Assembly (NCBI RefSeq): GCF_004358445.1
Contig: NZ_CP037951.1
Span: forward strand, 545,501-609,500
Reading direction: 5' to 3'
Length of the DNA stretch: 64,000 nucleotides
Origin: Parashewanella tropica
GTDB taxonomy: Bacteria; Pseudomonadota; Gammaproteobacteria; Enterobacterales; Shewanellaceae
Made by a program: the position numbers and the translations under genes. A model generated the notes under the pieces. It searched no databases and had not been told where the DNA came from. It was given only the letters and a program-made list of their open reading frames with translations. This document shows, piece by piece, positions 34,617-43,356 of this stretch (position 1 is the first letter of the stretch; each line of letters begins with the position of its first letter).

Positions 34617-34643
34617 AAAGCCTCCAAATTAGGAGGCTTTGTT
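34617..34643 (+). terminator. Intrinsic terminator after hupB
   Basis: AAAGCCTCC and GGAGGCTTT pair around a six-base AAATTA loop, 17 bases after the hupB stop, followed by a T-rich stretch. Confidence 0.88.
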
Positions 34644-34655
34644 CGTTTTAGTTGT

Positions 34656-34921
34656 ATACTCGTGATACTTGAAGATGCAACTTTCAGGGCTTATTCAGCG
34701 TTGTATTATTCGAGGCGTGAAAGTACAGTAATAGCGGGTTAATTCAAGCTTTCACAACAAAGAAGAATCAATGCTGAAAAGCCCACGCAGTGCGAGTTTA
34801 TTTGCCATTTATACAGCGTTATTTACCCTTGAAATAGCACAACTATTCCTACGGATAAATGCCTTGCCTTAATGGCAAATAATTCTCGCTGAAATCCTGC
34901 ATCTGCAAGTATCACGAGTAT
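34656..34921. mobile_element. MITE-like element with 24-bp inverted ends
   Basis: The left end ATACTCGTGATACTTGAAGATGCA (34656-34679) and the right end (34898-34921, reverse complement) match at 23 of 24 positions. Inside, GGGCTTATTCAGCG...GTGAAAG pairs imperfectly with CTTTCAC...TGCTGAAAAGCCC (about 34687-34783), and ATTTGCCATT (34800-34809) pairs with AATGGCAAAT (34871-34880). There is no open reading frame of note. A non-autonomous transposable element with stable internal hairpins fits best. The same end sequence recurs at 56400-56444. The rest of the 34600-35045 gap holds the hupB terminator and the csrD promoter region. Confidence 0.7.
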
Positions 34922-35045
34922 CTATTTTCCAGATCCAATTGCCTTTTGCACCCGCTTCACGAATAATCAGCAAGTATTGTTACAAAAGTGTCAATAATGA
35001 CAATTTAGCTTATTTACTTGCTATAACACCCGCATTGGATTTTGT

Positions 35046-36956
35046 ATGAAGCTGACTCGAGTACTCACTAAGAAGCTTGCGTTATTTTGGCTGCTGTCTT
35101 TATTGGCCGTAGCAGTCGTGTTCATGTCTAGTTCTTTAATCAGCTTTTTCCATCTTGCTAATCATTTACAAAATAAACAAGTCGATGAGTTGCAAAGTAT
35201 GCTTGTTGAGCATCGGCATCAATATACTCAATGGAATTTAAATGACTGGCTCCCGCCAGTATTGATGAGCTATAACACAGTAAGCTTTGAGGTCAGAAAA
35301 GAAAATAAGGTGCTGTTTCATTATCAGGGCAATATTCAGACTCGTTTTATCAATGAATATCAATTTAGCTTAGATAAAAACAATACGATTAACGCCACTT
35401 TAAAACTCGAATCTCCTTACATGCAACATCAAATCAGTCAATTTGAACTGATTTTATTGTTGATTACTTTGGGGTTAATTGGACTATTTACCTTTTATGG
35501 CTATCGCTGGATAGAAAGTCAACTGAACGGCGTGGAAGAGTTAGCTGCGAGAGGGCAAATGATCCTTGAGAAGCGATTTGATCAAGCGCTATCGGAAAAA
35601 GGCCGAGGGCAACCTAGGATCATTAATCATGCTATGACCTTGTTGTTAGAAGAGCTCAAAGACGCCCACAAAGAAAGATCACGATTTGATAAATACATTC
35701 GAAGTAACACCTTTTTAGATCCTGAACTTGGGATAGGTAACCGACTTTATCTTAAAAATAGACTCGCCGCCTTATCTAACGAACAGGGCATGATGTCCGA
35801 TGGTGTGGTCTACTTTTTGGAGATGGAAGACCTTGATTTTTTGCAGCAAGAAGAAGGTGAAGAAGCCATTCGAGGTTTTTTGACGACGTGCTTGAGTGCC
35901 ATTGACGTTGCGCTTCAAAGCCAAGCAAACAGTTTTGTTGCTCGTCGGTCGTTTAATCAGTTTGCCATTGTCGTTCCTCAGCTGTCTTTGTCTGACGCCG
36001 ATAAATTAGCGGGTCGAATATTAAAAATTTGCTTGCGACTGCCTTTACCGACTTCCAAAAGAATGGATGACTTTTTCCATATCGGTGGCGCATTTTTCAG
36101 TGTCGGCGATGACAGTAAATCAATCTTAGACGAAGCTGAAATGGCGTTAAGGGCCGCTCAATTTCAGGGAAACAGCAGTTGGTTTATGTATGAAAAAGAG
36201 TCTGTGATTGAAGATGTGAAAAAGGGCTCTGTAAGATGGCGTAGCTTGCTCGAAAACGCCATTGAAAAGCAAAGATTCGTCGCCTTCGTCCAAAAAGTCA
36301 TAGATACTGAGCAGCAAACCCTCTATTTCGAAGTATTTTCACGGATAAAAGAGTCCAAAGACAGTTTTATTCGTACCTCCCAATATACGGCTATGGCGGC
36401 AAAGTGCGGGTTAATGCCACAGATCGACCGCTTAACCATCGAATCTTTATTGCGATTACATTTAAGTAAAAAGCAAAATCGACAATCACAATATTGTATT
36501 AATTTACATGTGGATTCCTTATTGAGTGAGCGATTTCGCAATTGGCTGAAGACTTTTCTTATTGAGCAATCGAATTACGTGCATCAACTTATTTTTGAGA
36601 TTTCAGAGCCAGTTGCGGTAAAACACTCCAATGAAGTTAACCAAGTGTTTTCTTTGGTGTCCTCCTTAGGCGCGAAAATCAGTATCGACAGTGTTGGTCA
36701 ACAAGTGGTTGGTAGCCAATATCTAAAGGAATTGAAAGTAAACTATGTGAAATTACATAGATCGATTGTGAGACAGATCCACCTTCGCCCTGAAAATCAG
36801 TTATTTGTAAGAAGCTTATATGGCGCTTTATATCGCACCGATGCAAAAATCATTGCTGAAGGAGTAGAAGCTTTTGAAGAGTGGCAAACACTACAAGTGC
36901 TTGGGGTGAGTGCTGGTCAAGGTAGTTTTTTTAATGATTTAACACAATTGTCATAA
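35046..36956 (+). CDS. csrD: CsrD/MshH-type regulator with degenerate GGDEF and EAL domains
   Basis: CsrD promotes RNase E decay of CsrB/CsrC small RNAs and so affects CsrA activity; in Vibrio the gene at this position is called mshH. The 636 residues (E. coli 646) have an N-terminal membrane helix, a periplasmic domain, a second helix at about 137-157 and a HAMP-like linker. A GGDEF-like domain follows whose signature is ARRSFNQFAIV instead of GGDEF, then an EAL-like domain with EVFSRI instead of EAL and no DDFGTG motif. Both sites are therefore inactive, as is normal for CsrD. It lies 215 bases upstream of mshI on the same strand. Confidence 0.88.
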   Translation: MKLTRVLTKKLALFWLLSLLAVAVVFMSSSLISFFHLANHLQNKQVDELQSMLVEHRHQYTQWNLNDWLPPVLMSYNTVSFEVRKENKVLFHYQGNIQTRFINEYQFSLDKNNTINATLKLESPYMQHQISQFELILLLITLGLIGLFTFYGYRWIESQLNGVEELAARGQMILEKRFDQALSEKGRGQPRIINHAMTLLLEELKDAHKERSRFDKYIRSNTFLDPELGIGNRLYLKNRLAALSNEQGMMSDGVVYFLEMEDLDFLQQEEGEEAIRGFLTTCLSAIDVALQSQANSFVARRSFNQFAIVVPQLSLSDADKLAGRILKICLRLPLPTSKRMDDFFHIGGAFFSVGDDSKSILDEAEMALRAAQFQGNSSWFMYEKESVIEDVKKGSVRWRSLLENAIEKQRFVAFVQKVIDTEQQTLYFEVFSRIKESKDSFIRTSQYTAMAAKCGLMPQIDRLTIESLLRLHLSKKQNRQSQYCINLHVDSLLSERFRNWLKTFLIEQSNYVHQLIFEISEPVAVKHSNEVNQVFSLVSSLGAKISIDSVGQQVVGSQYLKELKVNYVKLHRSIVRQIHLRPENQLFVRSLYGALYRTDAKIIAEGVEAFEEWQTLQVLGVSAGQGSFFNDLTQLS

Positions 36957-37065
36957 CCATTCTTCATAATGCGGCTGAGTGAGTTTTGTTCAGAAAATGT
37001 TGTTCCATACTGTTGAAAAAAATAGTGAATTTCTACTCTAAACCGTAAGTTTTGTTCGGTTTTCC

Positions 37066-37145
37066 TTGACCAAATAGCGCCAATTGTTGGAAAATCGTCA
37101 AAAGTTTGCCTTATTTCACCGTCTTGAATAAGGGGCTTTGGTCAA
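37066..37145 (+). promoter_or_regulatory. Inverted-repeat leader upstream of mshI
   Basis: TTGACCAAA (37066-37074) is the exact reverse complement of TTTGGTCAA (37137-37145), and a smaller hairpin CCTTATT...AATAAGG (37109-37132) is nested between them. The right arm ends 26 bases before the mshI ATG. It may be a leader stem-loop or a binding site; no T-run suggests a terminator. Confidence 0.4.
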
Positions 37146-37171
37146 AAATAAAAAGAAGATAAAGGCAATTA

Positions 37172-38065
37172 ATGGGTAATGTGCTGTCCAGAAAATTGGC
37201 GTTTTGGAAGAAGCCTACAGAATCGATAAATATAGGGATTTATATAGATAGCACTCATGTATGGTGTTTTACCAAACATGGGGTTGAGCTTGATGCACCT
37301 CAACGTTTTACTCGTGATGAGGGGGGGCTCAGTATTTTCAAAACCATCAGTGAGACTTACCCACAAGCTCGACTGCATATCATCCTAGGCCAAGGTTGTT
37401 ATCAACTTCTACAGGTAGACAAACCACAGATCGATGAAGCTGAACTAAAGCAAGCATTAATTTGGTCAATCAAAGATCTGGTTTCCACTCCAGTGACTCA
37501 ATTACATCTTGATTACTTTTCTTATTCCATTGCGAACAATAACAAGCTGAATGTTGTTGTTTCCGAGAAAGCAATGTTACAACAAATGGTATCGGCGGCT
37601 TGCGAACAAGATCTCACTATTACTGGGATAAGTATTGAAGAAATCGTCTTATCCAATACTCAAGGTGAAGCTGAGCAAGCGCGGTTAATGTTGTGTCATC
37701 AAGAAGGGGCTGATTTACTCTTGGTGGTAATAAAGGATGGTGAATTGTGTTTACAGCGTCGAATTCGTGGGTTTCATGCATTAAACGCCATGAGCAAAGA
37801 TGACTTGAGTTATGGGGCAGCAGATACCTTAAGTCTCGAAATTCAACGCTCAATGGATTTTTATGAAAGCCAATCTCGTCAAGCACCAATTAATAAAATT
37901 CAGTTAGTGTTGGGTGAACGTGGCGACGATCTAAAACCATTACTCGCACAAAATTTACAACAGCCTATTGAAAGCTTAAATATAGAAAATTACTCGCTTT
38001 GGTTGGCCGAATTGGCATTAGAAGAGTTCAGCCAAACTGAAGATACAGAGAAGGTTAACCTATGA
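37172..38065 (+). CDS. mshI: MSHA biogenesis protein MshI (PilM-like)
   Basis: MshI is the cytoplasmic actin-fold component of the pilus alignment complex. The 297-residue protein has the PilM layout: INIGIYIDSTHVWCF at the nucleotide-binding start, LHIILGQGCYQLLQVDKP, LIWSIKDLVSTPVTQLHLDYF and a C-terminal half with the ADTLSLEIQRSMDFYESQ region. It binds the N-terminus of the PilN-like protein encoded next, whose gene overlaps it by four bases. First gene of the assembly operon. Confidence 0.88.
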   Translation: MGNVLSRKLAFWKKPTESINIGIYIDSTHVWCFTKHGVELDAPQRFTRDEGGLSIFKTISETYPQARLHIILGQGCYQLLQVDKPQIDEAELKQALIWSIKDLVSTPVTQLHLDYFSYSIANNNKLNVVVSEKAMLQQMVSAACEQDLTITGISIEEIVLSNTQGEAEQARLMLCHQEGADLLLVVIKDGELCLQRRIRGFHALNAMSKDDLSYGAADTLSLEIQRSMDFYESQSRQAPINKIQLVLGERGDDLKPLLAQNLQQPIESLNIENYSLWLAELALEEFSQTEDTEKVNL

Positions 38066-38694
38066 CAGTAAAAACTCGGGTTAACCTACTTTCAGAAGAC
38101 TTACTCCCCAAACGGCTAAAGTTAAGTTTACCGCGTTTGTTGTCGGCTTTTGCCGTCATTTTGAGTTTATCTGTAGGGCTAAGCGTCATACTTTGGGCAA
38201 AAGATGATGCGCTATCGGCAAAGATGCAGCTACTTCAAAACCAAAGTCAGCAAATCCAAGCACAACAAAAACAACTGGAACAACAGCTGGCACTGCATCA
38301 GCCCGATCAAGCATTAGCGCAAGAAATTGAATTAAAACGTAAGCAGCTTGACATTAAACACAAGATGATTGCGGAGCTGAATAATGATAGTAAGCTTCAA
38401 AGTCGCAGTTTTGACGCCATGCTGGAAGATTTAGCTAGAGTAGCGGATGGCAGTTCGTGGTTAACCGATATTGAGGTTCATGAAGGCAAGCTAAAGTTAT
38501 CAGGCGAAACTTTATCGGCTCAAAGTGTTCCTGCATGGATCCAACGCTTGAGTCAAACTCACTCATTTGCAGGGCAAAAATTCAGTGATTTACAGCTACA
38601 AAGAGATGAGAAAGGTGTGATTCATTTTCATTTAAGCACTGATTTCTCAAAGGCTCCTAGTGCAACAACAGCGGTTGCTGAGGGGAATCAATGA
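38062..38694 (+). CDS. mshI1: MSHA biogenesis protein, PilN-like
   Basis: A bitopic inner-membrane protein of 210 residues. The short cytoplasmic start MTVKTRVNLLSEDLLPKRLKLSL carries the conserved VNLL...LLP motif that docks into the PilM-like groove. One membrane helix (about 27-47) follows, then a Gln-rich coiled coil (QNQSQQIQAQQKQLEQQL) and a ferredoxin-like periplasmic domain. It overlaps both neighbours by four bases (ATGA), indicating translational coupling. The name follows the Vibrio/Shewanella gene order. Confidence 0.82.
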   Translation: MTVKTRVNLLSEDLLPKRLKLSLPRLLSAFAVILSLSVGLSVILWAKDDALSAKMQLLQNQSQQIQAQQKQLEQQLALHQPDQALAQEIELKRKQLDIKHKMIAELNNDSKLQSRSFDAMLEDLARVADGSSWLTDIEVHEGKLKLSGETLSAQSVPAWIQRLSQTHSFAGQKFSDLQLQRDEKGVIHFHLSTDFSKAPSATTAVAEGNQ

Positions 38695-39347
38695 AATTGA
38701 ACTATAGCCAATGGCAAGATAAGTTTGCTCAGTTAACCCTAAGAGAACGAGTACTGATCGCCGCTTCATCAGGTATACTGCTGCTTTGGTTGTGTTCTCT
38801 GCCTGTAGAACATTTATATCAAAAGTGGTGTGATCAAAAGCAGGCATATAAAGAGCTTGAACAACAAAACCAATTATCGAACCAGTTGATCCAAACGTAT
38901 CGCCAACGACTCGAAACCGATCCTAATCAGGACTATCGAGCTCAAATTCAAGCATTAGAAGAACAACAAAATGCACTAAATGAAAGACTTGAAGGGCAAC
39001 TGGTTGATATGGTGTCGGCGACCTATATGCCGACGCTACTTAAAGATATTTTAAGTAAAACAACAAATGTGAAACTTACTGGTTTAACAACAGTGGCACC
39101 AGTACCAGTTCTATCATTGGATGATAGTTCTTCAGAAAACCTTTATCGACACGGTTTGCAGTTGAAGCTCACAGGGGATTATTTCGGATTCATCAAGTTT
39201 GTTTCGGCCATCGATGCATTGCCCAACAAGTTGTATTGGAAGCGAGTCAATTACAAAGTGACTCAATATCCAAAGGCTGAAATCGAATTGGAACTTGAAA
39301 CGGTGAGCATTAACAAGGAACTTATCCGTGTTGCAAATATTCAATAG
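38691..39347 (+). CDS. mshJ: MSHA biogenesis protein MshJ (PilO-like)
   Basis: The 218-residue protein has the PilO/GspM layout: a cytoplasmic start (YSQWQDKFAQLTLRERVLIA), one membrane helix at about 24-42, a coiled coil rich in Gln and Glu up to about residue 105, and a ferredoxin-like domain containing LYRHGLQLKLTGDYFGFIKFVSAIDALPNKLYW. It pairs with the PilN-like protein in the periplasm. ATGA overlap with the upstream gene; mshK starts inside its last 20 bases. Confidence 0.87.
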   Translation: MKLNYSQWQDKFAQLTLRERVLIAASSGILLLWLCSLPVEHLYQKWCDQKQAYKELEQQNQLSNQLIQTYRQRLETDPNQDYRAQIQALEEQQNALNERLEGQLVDMVSATYMPTLLKDILSKTTNVKLTGLTTVAPVPVLSLDDSSSENLYRHGLQLKLTGDYFGFIKFVSAIDALPNKLYWKRVNYKVTQYPKAEIELELETVSINKELIRVANIQ

Positions 39348-39669
39348 CTCAATCAAAGCCAGCCTGATCATCGGTTTAAGTTGTGGTGGCCTTTCTCATG
39401 CGGCCACTTTGAATGATCCTACCCGTCCAGCGGTGATGCCAAATATTAAGCAGGCAGGCACAGTTACAGTAAAGAAAAGCCAATCAGGGTTAACCAGTAT
39501 CATTTCAGGAAAACGTCCGGTTGCCATTATTAACAACGAAATCAAATCAGTAGGCGATAGCATCAATGGCAGCAGAGTGGTAGCCATCAAGCCAACCCAA
39601 GTGATTTTGGCGAACGGAAAAACAATAAAAATGTTTGAATCAATTGCTTCAGCAGAGGGTAGACACTAA
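39328..39669 (+). CDS. mshK: MSHA biogenesis protein MshK (PilP-like)
   Basis: A 113-residue exported protein. The GTG start at 39328 has AAGGA seven bases upstream, inside the mshJ frame. A signal peptide ends ...LSHA (about residue 25). The mature part has ATLNDPTRP and the PilP/GspC-like beta domain SIISGKRPVAIINNEIKSVGDSINGSRVVAIKPTQVILANGKTI. It should link the inner-membrane alignment proteins to the MshL secretin. It overlaps mshJ by 20 bases, and the start of mshL lies two bases after its stop. Confidence 0.87.
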   Translation: MLQIFNSSIKASLIIGLSCGGLSHAATLNDPTRPAVMPNIKQAGTVTVKKSQSGLTSIISGKRPVAIINNEIKSVGDSINGSRVVAIKPTQVILANGKTIKMFESIASAEGRH

Positions 39670-39671
39670 AG

Positions 39672-41375
39672 ATGAAAGCGAATGCCTATTTAATCACTTT
39701 GTTGTCTTTAGTGCTTGTTGCATGTCAAACGACACAAAGAACTCAGCCTAGGATAGCAAAAGCAGAATTGAGCCAAGCCATCTCTGCTCAAAATAATCAG
39801 CAAAAGCCACTATCCCCACCACCGGCTTTGCCAACTGAAGTCGAGCAAGAGTTAGCCAATAATCAAACGTTTGGCTCAAATCAATTGGTACCACAAGAAC
39901 GTCGATTCGATGTTAATGCTAGTGATGTTGACGCTAAATTATTCTTTGCCAGTCTGGTTCAAAACACACCATTGAGCGTGGTGGTACACCCGCAAGTAAC
40001 GGGCAAAATTTCATTATCACTAAAAGCGGTGACCTTGTCGGAAGTATTGCAAGTTGTTCAAGATATCTATGGTTATGAGATCAGTCGTGAAGGCCGCATT
40101 TTACGAGTTTATCCAGCAGGCTTGAGAACGGAAACCTTCCCAGTGAACTATCTGTTTATGAAACGCCAAGGCTTATCGTTAACCTCAGTGAATTCAGGGC
40201 GTTTATCAGAAAACAATAATAATAATCGCAACGGCAATTCTAATAATAACAACTCGAATAACAGCAATAACAACAGTAACAACGCTAATAATAACGGCAA
40301 TAACAATGGTAATAACGCCAATGGAAATGGCTCTTCCAACGGCACCTTTATTCGCTCTAGCACTGAAACTGATTTCTGGAAAGACTTAGAAAAAACCTTA
40401 AGTACCATAGTGCACAGTGGTGAAAATGGCCGCCAAGTTGTGGTAACGCCTCAAGCAGGATTAGTGACGATTCGCGCCTATCCTGACGAATTGCGTCAAG
40501 TTCGAACCTTTTTAAATACCGCTGAATCACATCTGCAACGCCAAGTGATCTTAGAAGCGAAAATTATCGAAGTCACACTTTCTGATGGCTTCCAGCAAGG
40601 TATTCAATGGAGCAAATTAACCGATACGATAGGTAAAGGCGGAAGTACCAGAGTGAACTTTGGCACCAGCGCTCCAGCCAAAGGTATTGGGGATGCCATC
40701 AGCGGTGCATTAGGTGGTGTGACCTCATTATCTTTCACTGGTACCGATTTCTCTGCGGTAGTGAATTTACTGCAAACTCAAGGGGATGTAGATGTACTAT
40801 CAAGTCCAAGAGTAACGGCATCGAATAACCAAAAAGCAGTATTAAAAGCCGGTAACGACGAATACTTTGTCACTAATGTTTCATCCAACGTGGTGACGAC
40901 TGGTAATGGTGGCGCCGTATCACAGCCTGATGTTGAATTGACGCCATTTTTCTCGGGCATCGCGTTAGATGTGACCCCACAAATTGATGATAATGGTGGC
41001 GTGTTACTTCACGTTCACCCCTCTGTTGTAAACATCAATGAGCAAACGAAAAGCATTAATATTGGAAGTGATCCATTAGTCTTGCCACTTGCGCAATCTG
41101 AAATTCGAGAATCAGATACCGTCATTAAAGCCAAAACCGGTGACGTGGTCGTAATTGGTGGCTTAATGAAATCAGAAACCAGTGATCAAGTTTCAAAAGT
41201 ACCATTATTGGGTGACATTCCACTTATCGGTGAAGCTTTTACCAATCGTCGAAAAGTGACTCATAAGACAGAGTTGATTATTTTACTTAAACCCACTGTG
41301 GTTGATGAAAGCACTTGGAAAACAGAACTCGAACGTTCTAAGCAATTGCTTGATCGCTGGTATCCAGAAAACTGA
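39672..41375 (+). CDS. mshL: MSHA pilus secretin MshL
   Basis: MshL is the outer-membrane secretin through which the pilus passes. The 567 residues begin with a lipoprotein signal (LVLVAC lipobox, Cys 18). N domains follow (FDVNASDVDAKLFFASLVQ, YEISREGRILRVYPAGLRTETFPVNYL), then the secretin core (LEAKIIEVTLSDGFQQGIQW, VLSSPRVTASNNQKAVLKAG, GDVVVIGGLMKSE, VPLLGDIPLIGEAF, TELIILLKPTVV). Residues about 180-222 are an Asn-rich low-complexity insert with a few Gly and Ser, in the loop between N domains. Otherwise length and motifs are normal. Confidence 0.94.
   Translation: MKANAYLITLLSLVLVACQTTQRTQPRIAKAELSQAISAQNNQQKPLSPPPALPTEVEQELANNQTFGSNQLVPQERRFDVNASDVDAKLFFASLVQNTPLSVVVHPQVTGKISLSLKAVTLSEVLQVVQDIYGYEISREGRILRVYPAGLRTETFPVNYLFMKRQGLSLTSVNSGRLSENNNNNRNGNSNNNNSNNSNNNSNNANNNGNNNGNNANGNGSSNGTFIRSSTETDFWKDLEKTLSTIVHSGENGRQVVVTPQAGLVTIRAYPDELRQVRTFLNTAESHLQRQVILEAKIIEVTLSDGFQQGIQWSKLTDTIGKGGSTRVNFGTSAPAKGIGDAISGALGGVTSLSFTGTDFSAVVNLLQTQGDVDVLSSPRVTASNNQKAVLKAGNDEYFVTNVSSNVVTTGNGGAVSQPDVELTPFFSGIALDVTPQIDDNGGVLLHVHPSVVNINEQTKSINIGSDPLVLPLAQSEIRESDTVIKAKTGDVVVIGGLMKSETSDQVSKVPLLGDIPLIGEAFTNRRKVTHKTELIILLKPTVVDESTWKTELERSKQLLDRWYPEN
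40211..40344 (+). repeat. Asn-codon low-complexity tract within mshL
   Basis: A run of AAT and AAC codons with scattered GGC/GGT, GCT and TCT encodes about 40 residues that are roughly two-thirds Asn. The alternation of AAT and AAC means it is not a simple trinucleotide repeat, though slippage could still change its length. The frame is intact through the tract. Confidence 0.85.
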
Positions 41376-42283
41376 TGTATTTACAGCATTTCGGTCTTAC
41401 AGAGCTGCCATTCAGCTTAACCCCAAATACCAGTTACTTTGTTGAACTGGGGCCTCACCTTGAAGCCATGCAAGTGCTACAAACAGCACTACAAATGGGT
41501 GAAGGCTTTATTAAAGTTGTGGGTGAAGTCGGCAGTGGTAAGACCCTGTTGTGCCGTAAATTGATGAATGAGCTGCCAGACGATTTTCAGTGCGCTTATA
41601 TCCCCAATCCTTATTTAACGCCAAGTGAACTCAATTGGGCTTTGGCTGCCGAACTGGAAATAGAAGCGCAATCAGAAGTTAATCAAGCCACCCTAAACAG
41701 CTTGATCCAAAATCGTCTTATCGAATTAGCTGCTGCTGGAAAAACGGTCGTGCTTGTGCTGGATGAAGCGCAAGCGATTCCTGATGACACATTAGAAGCC
41801 TTGCGTTTATTTACCAATTTAGAAACAGAGCAAAGAAAGTTATTACGCTTCGTCCTCTTTGGTCAGCCAGAATTAGATCAGCGTTTAAAGCAGGATAAAT
41901 TCCGACAATTAAGGCAGAGGATCAGTTTTAGCTACGATCTGAGATTACTGACCGAAAATGAGGTCAATAACTACATTCAAAAGCGATTACGCGTGGCTGG
42001 GTTAACTGGCGCAAGTCCTGTGAGTGATAAGGTGGCGAAGTCCATCACTAAAGCGGCCAGAGGCACACCAAGACTGGTGAATATTTTGGTTCACAAAGCC
42101 CTTTTACTGGCCTATGGCGAAGGTAAGCACATCGTTACTCAATCTCATATCAAGACCGCAGTGCAAGATACAGATGATACCCAATGGGCAGGTTGGCGAT
42201 CAAAGTGGATTGCAGTATTGATCGCAATGACATTGCTGATAGGTGTATCAGCAAGCTTATGGTTAAGCGGAGGTCCGTCATGA
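41375..42283 (+). CDS. mshM: MSHA biogenesis ATPase MshM (ExeA-like)
   Basis: A 302-residue AAA+ protein of the ExeA/GspA type. It begins MYLQHFGLTELPFSLTPNTSYF, has Walker A GEVGSGKTLL (about residue 50), Walker B VLVLDEAQAI, sensor-like LLRFVLFGQPELDQRL and RQLRQRI, and a C-terminal membrane helix (WIAVLIAMTLLIGVSASLWL). ExeA homologues help secretins assemble or pass peptidoglycan, and this gene directly follows the secretin gene with a one-base overlap. The mshN start overlaps its stop. Confidence 0.9.
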   Translation: MYLQHFGLTELPFSLTPNTSYFVELGPHLEAMQVLQTALQMGEGFIKVVGEVGSGKTLLCRKLMNELPDDFQCAYIPNPYLTPSELNWALAAELEIEAQSEVNQATLNSLIQNRLIELAAAGKTVVLVLDEAQAIPDDTLEALRLFTNLETEQRKLLRFVLFGQPELDQRLKQDKFRQLRQRISFSYDLRLLTENEVNNYIQKRLRVAGLTGASPVSDKVAKSITKAARGTPRLVNILVHKALLLAYGEGKHIVTQSHIKTAVQDTDDTQWAGWRSKWIAVLIAMTLLIGVSASLWLSGGPS

Positions 42284-43356
42284 GCGTGATTAATAAAATG
42301 CTCAAAGATCTAGAGCAAAGACAGCAGCCCCATGATTTGAGTAACGTATCCAGAGTTCAAGTTACCGAAACTGAAGATAACTCTTGGAAAAAAGCCATAA
42401 TCATTCTGTTGTCTCTAATATTGGTTTTAGTCACAGCGGCTTGTGGGTATTGGGTGTATTCCAATCAACAATCTAACCTTGAAGTTCAACCTAGCAAGGA
42501 AGTGAGTATTGCCAAAGCGCCTTTAAAAACTCCTTTACAAGAAGAAACGGTAAAAGCTAATGAGCCGAAAGCAACGCCCGTTGCTGCTACAAAATTAGAA
42601 TCGGCAAAAATACCAAAAGTGGTGGAAGCCCAAGATAAAGCTCAGTCAAAACCTGATGTGGCTAAAGTGAGCGTTGAAAAATCCGTTTCGAAACCGATTC
42701 AGCCAGAGCCGAAACCCGTATTGCAGATCAAAGAAGTAAAGCTAACGCCAAAGCAATTAGCGGCCAAGTTTTATAAACAAGCGGTGCAAGCACAAGAAGA
42801 CGGCGAGTTAAATTCAGCCATCGAGTTGTTCACCAAAGTGTTGGATTTAAATTCCGCATTTCATCAGGCAAGAGAGAAACTAGCCGCGCTCCTATACGGA
42901 AAACAGCAATACAGTGAAGCGATGCAATTACTCGGTGATGGCATCAACAAATATCCTAAATACAGTATGTTTGCACTGTTGTTGGCTAAAGTGCAGTATC
43001 AGGTAAAACAGCCTATTGAAGCCTTATATAGCCTAGAAAAAATTCCCAACAGCAGTGAACTCTCGACTCAAAAATGGGTGCAAATAGGTCGTATTGCACA
43101 GCAGCAAAAACAATATTCTCGTGCAGTTGAAGCCTATAAGCAGCTAACACATATCGAGCCGAATCAATCTCGCTGGTGGTTAGGATTAGCGTTTAACTTA
43201 GATTCACAGGCTGAGTATGCGCAGGCCAGCAATGCTTATAAACAAGCACTGCTGAGCAGCAATTTATCACCAGCCAGTGAAAACTATGTTCAACAACGGT
43301 TACAACAGTTAGCGGCTCACTCGTTAGCTTCCAAAAAGGACGGTAGCGCCCAATGA
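42280..43356 (+). CDS. mshN: MSHA biogenesis protein MshN (TPR protein)
   Basis: The ATG at 42280 overlaps the mshM stop as ATGA and gives MSVINKMLKDLEQRQ, the family's conserved start. The 358-residue protein has one membrane helix (about 38-57), a Lys/Pro/Val-rich periplasmic linker (about 65-155) and C-terminal TPR repeats (AKFYKQAVQAQEDGELNSAIELFTKVLDL and later units). It is presumed to act as a periplasmic scaffold for pilus assembly. The frame continues upstream inside mshM, but that part is not used. Confidence 0.88.
   Translation: MSVINKMLKDLEQRQQPHDLSNVSRVQVTETEDNSWKKAIIILLSLILVLVTAACGYWVYSNQQSNLEVQPSKEVSIAKAPLKTPLQEETVKANEPKATPVAATKLESAKIPKVVEAQDKAQSKPDVAKVSVEKSVSKPIQPEPKPVLQIKEVKLTPKQLAAKFYKQAVQAQEDGELNSAIELFTKVLDLNSAFHQAREKLAALLYGKQQYSEAMQLLGDGINKYPKYSMFALLLAKVQYQVKQPIEALYSLEKIPNSSELSTQKWVQIGRIAQQQKQYSRAVEAYKQLTHIEPNQSRWWLGLAFNLDSQAEYAQASNAYKQALLSSNLSPASENYVQQRLQQLAAHSLASKKDGSAQ

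Noticed and set aside
40148-40408. Leu-rich 86-codon open frame on the minus strand
   Set aside because: It is the antisense of the Asn-rich tract in mshL; AAT/AAC read backwards gives Leu and Val codons.
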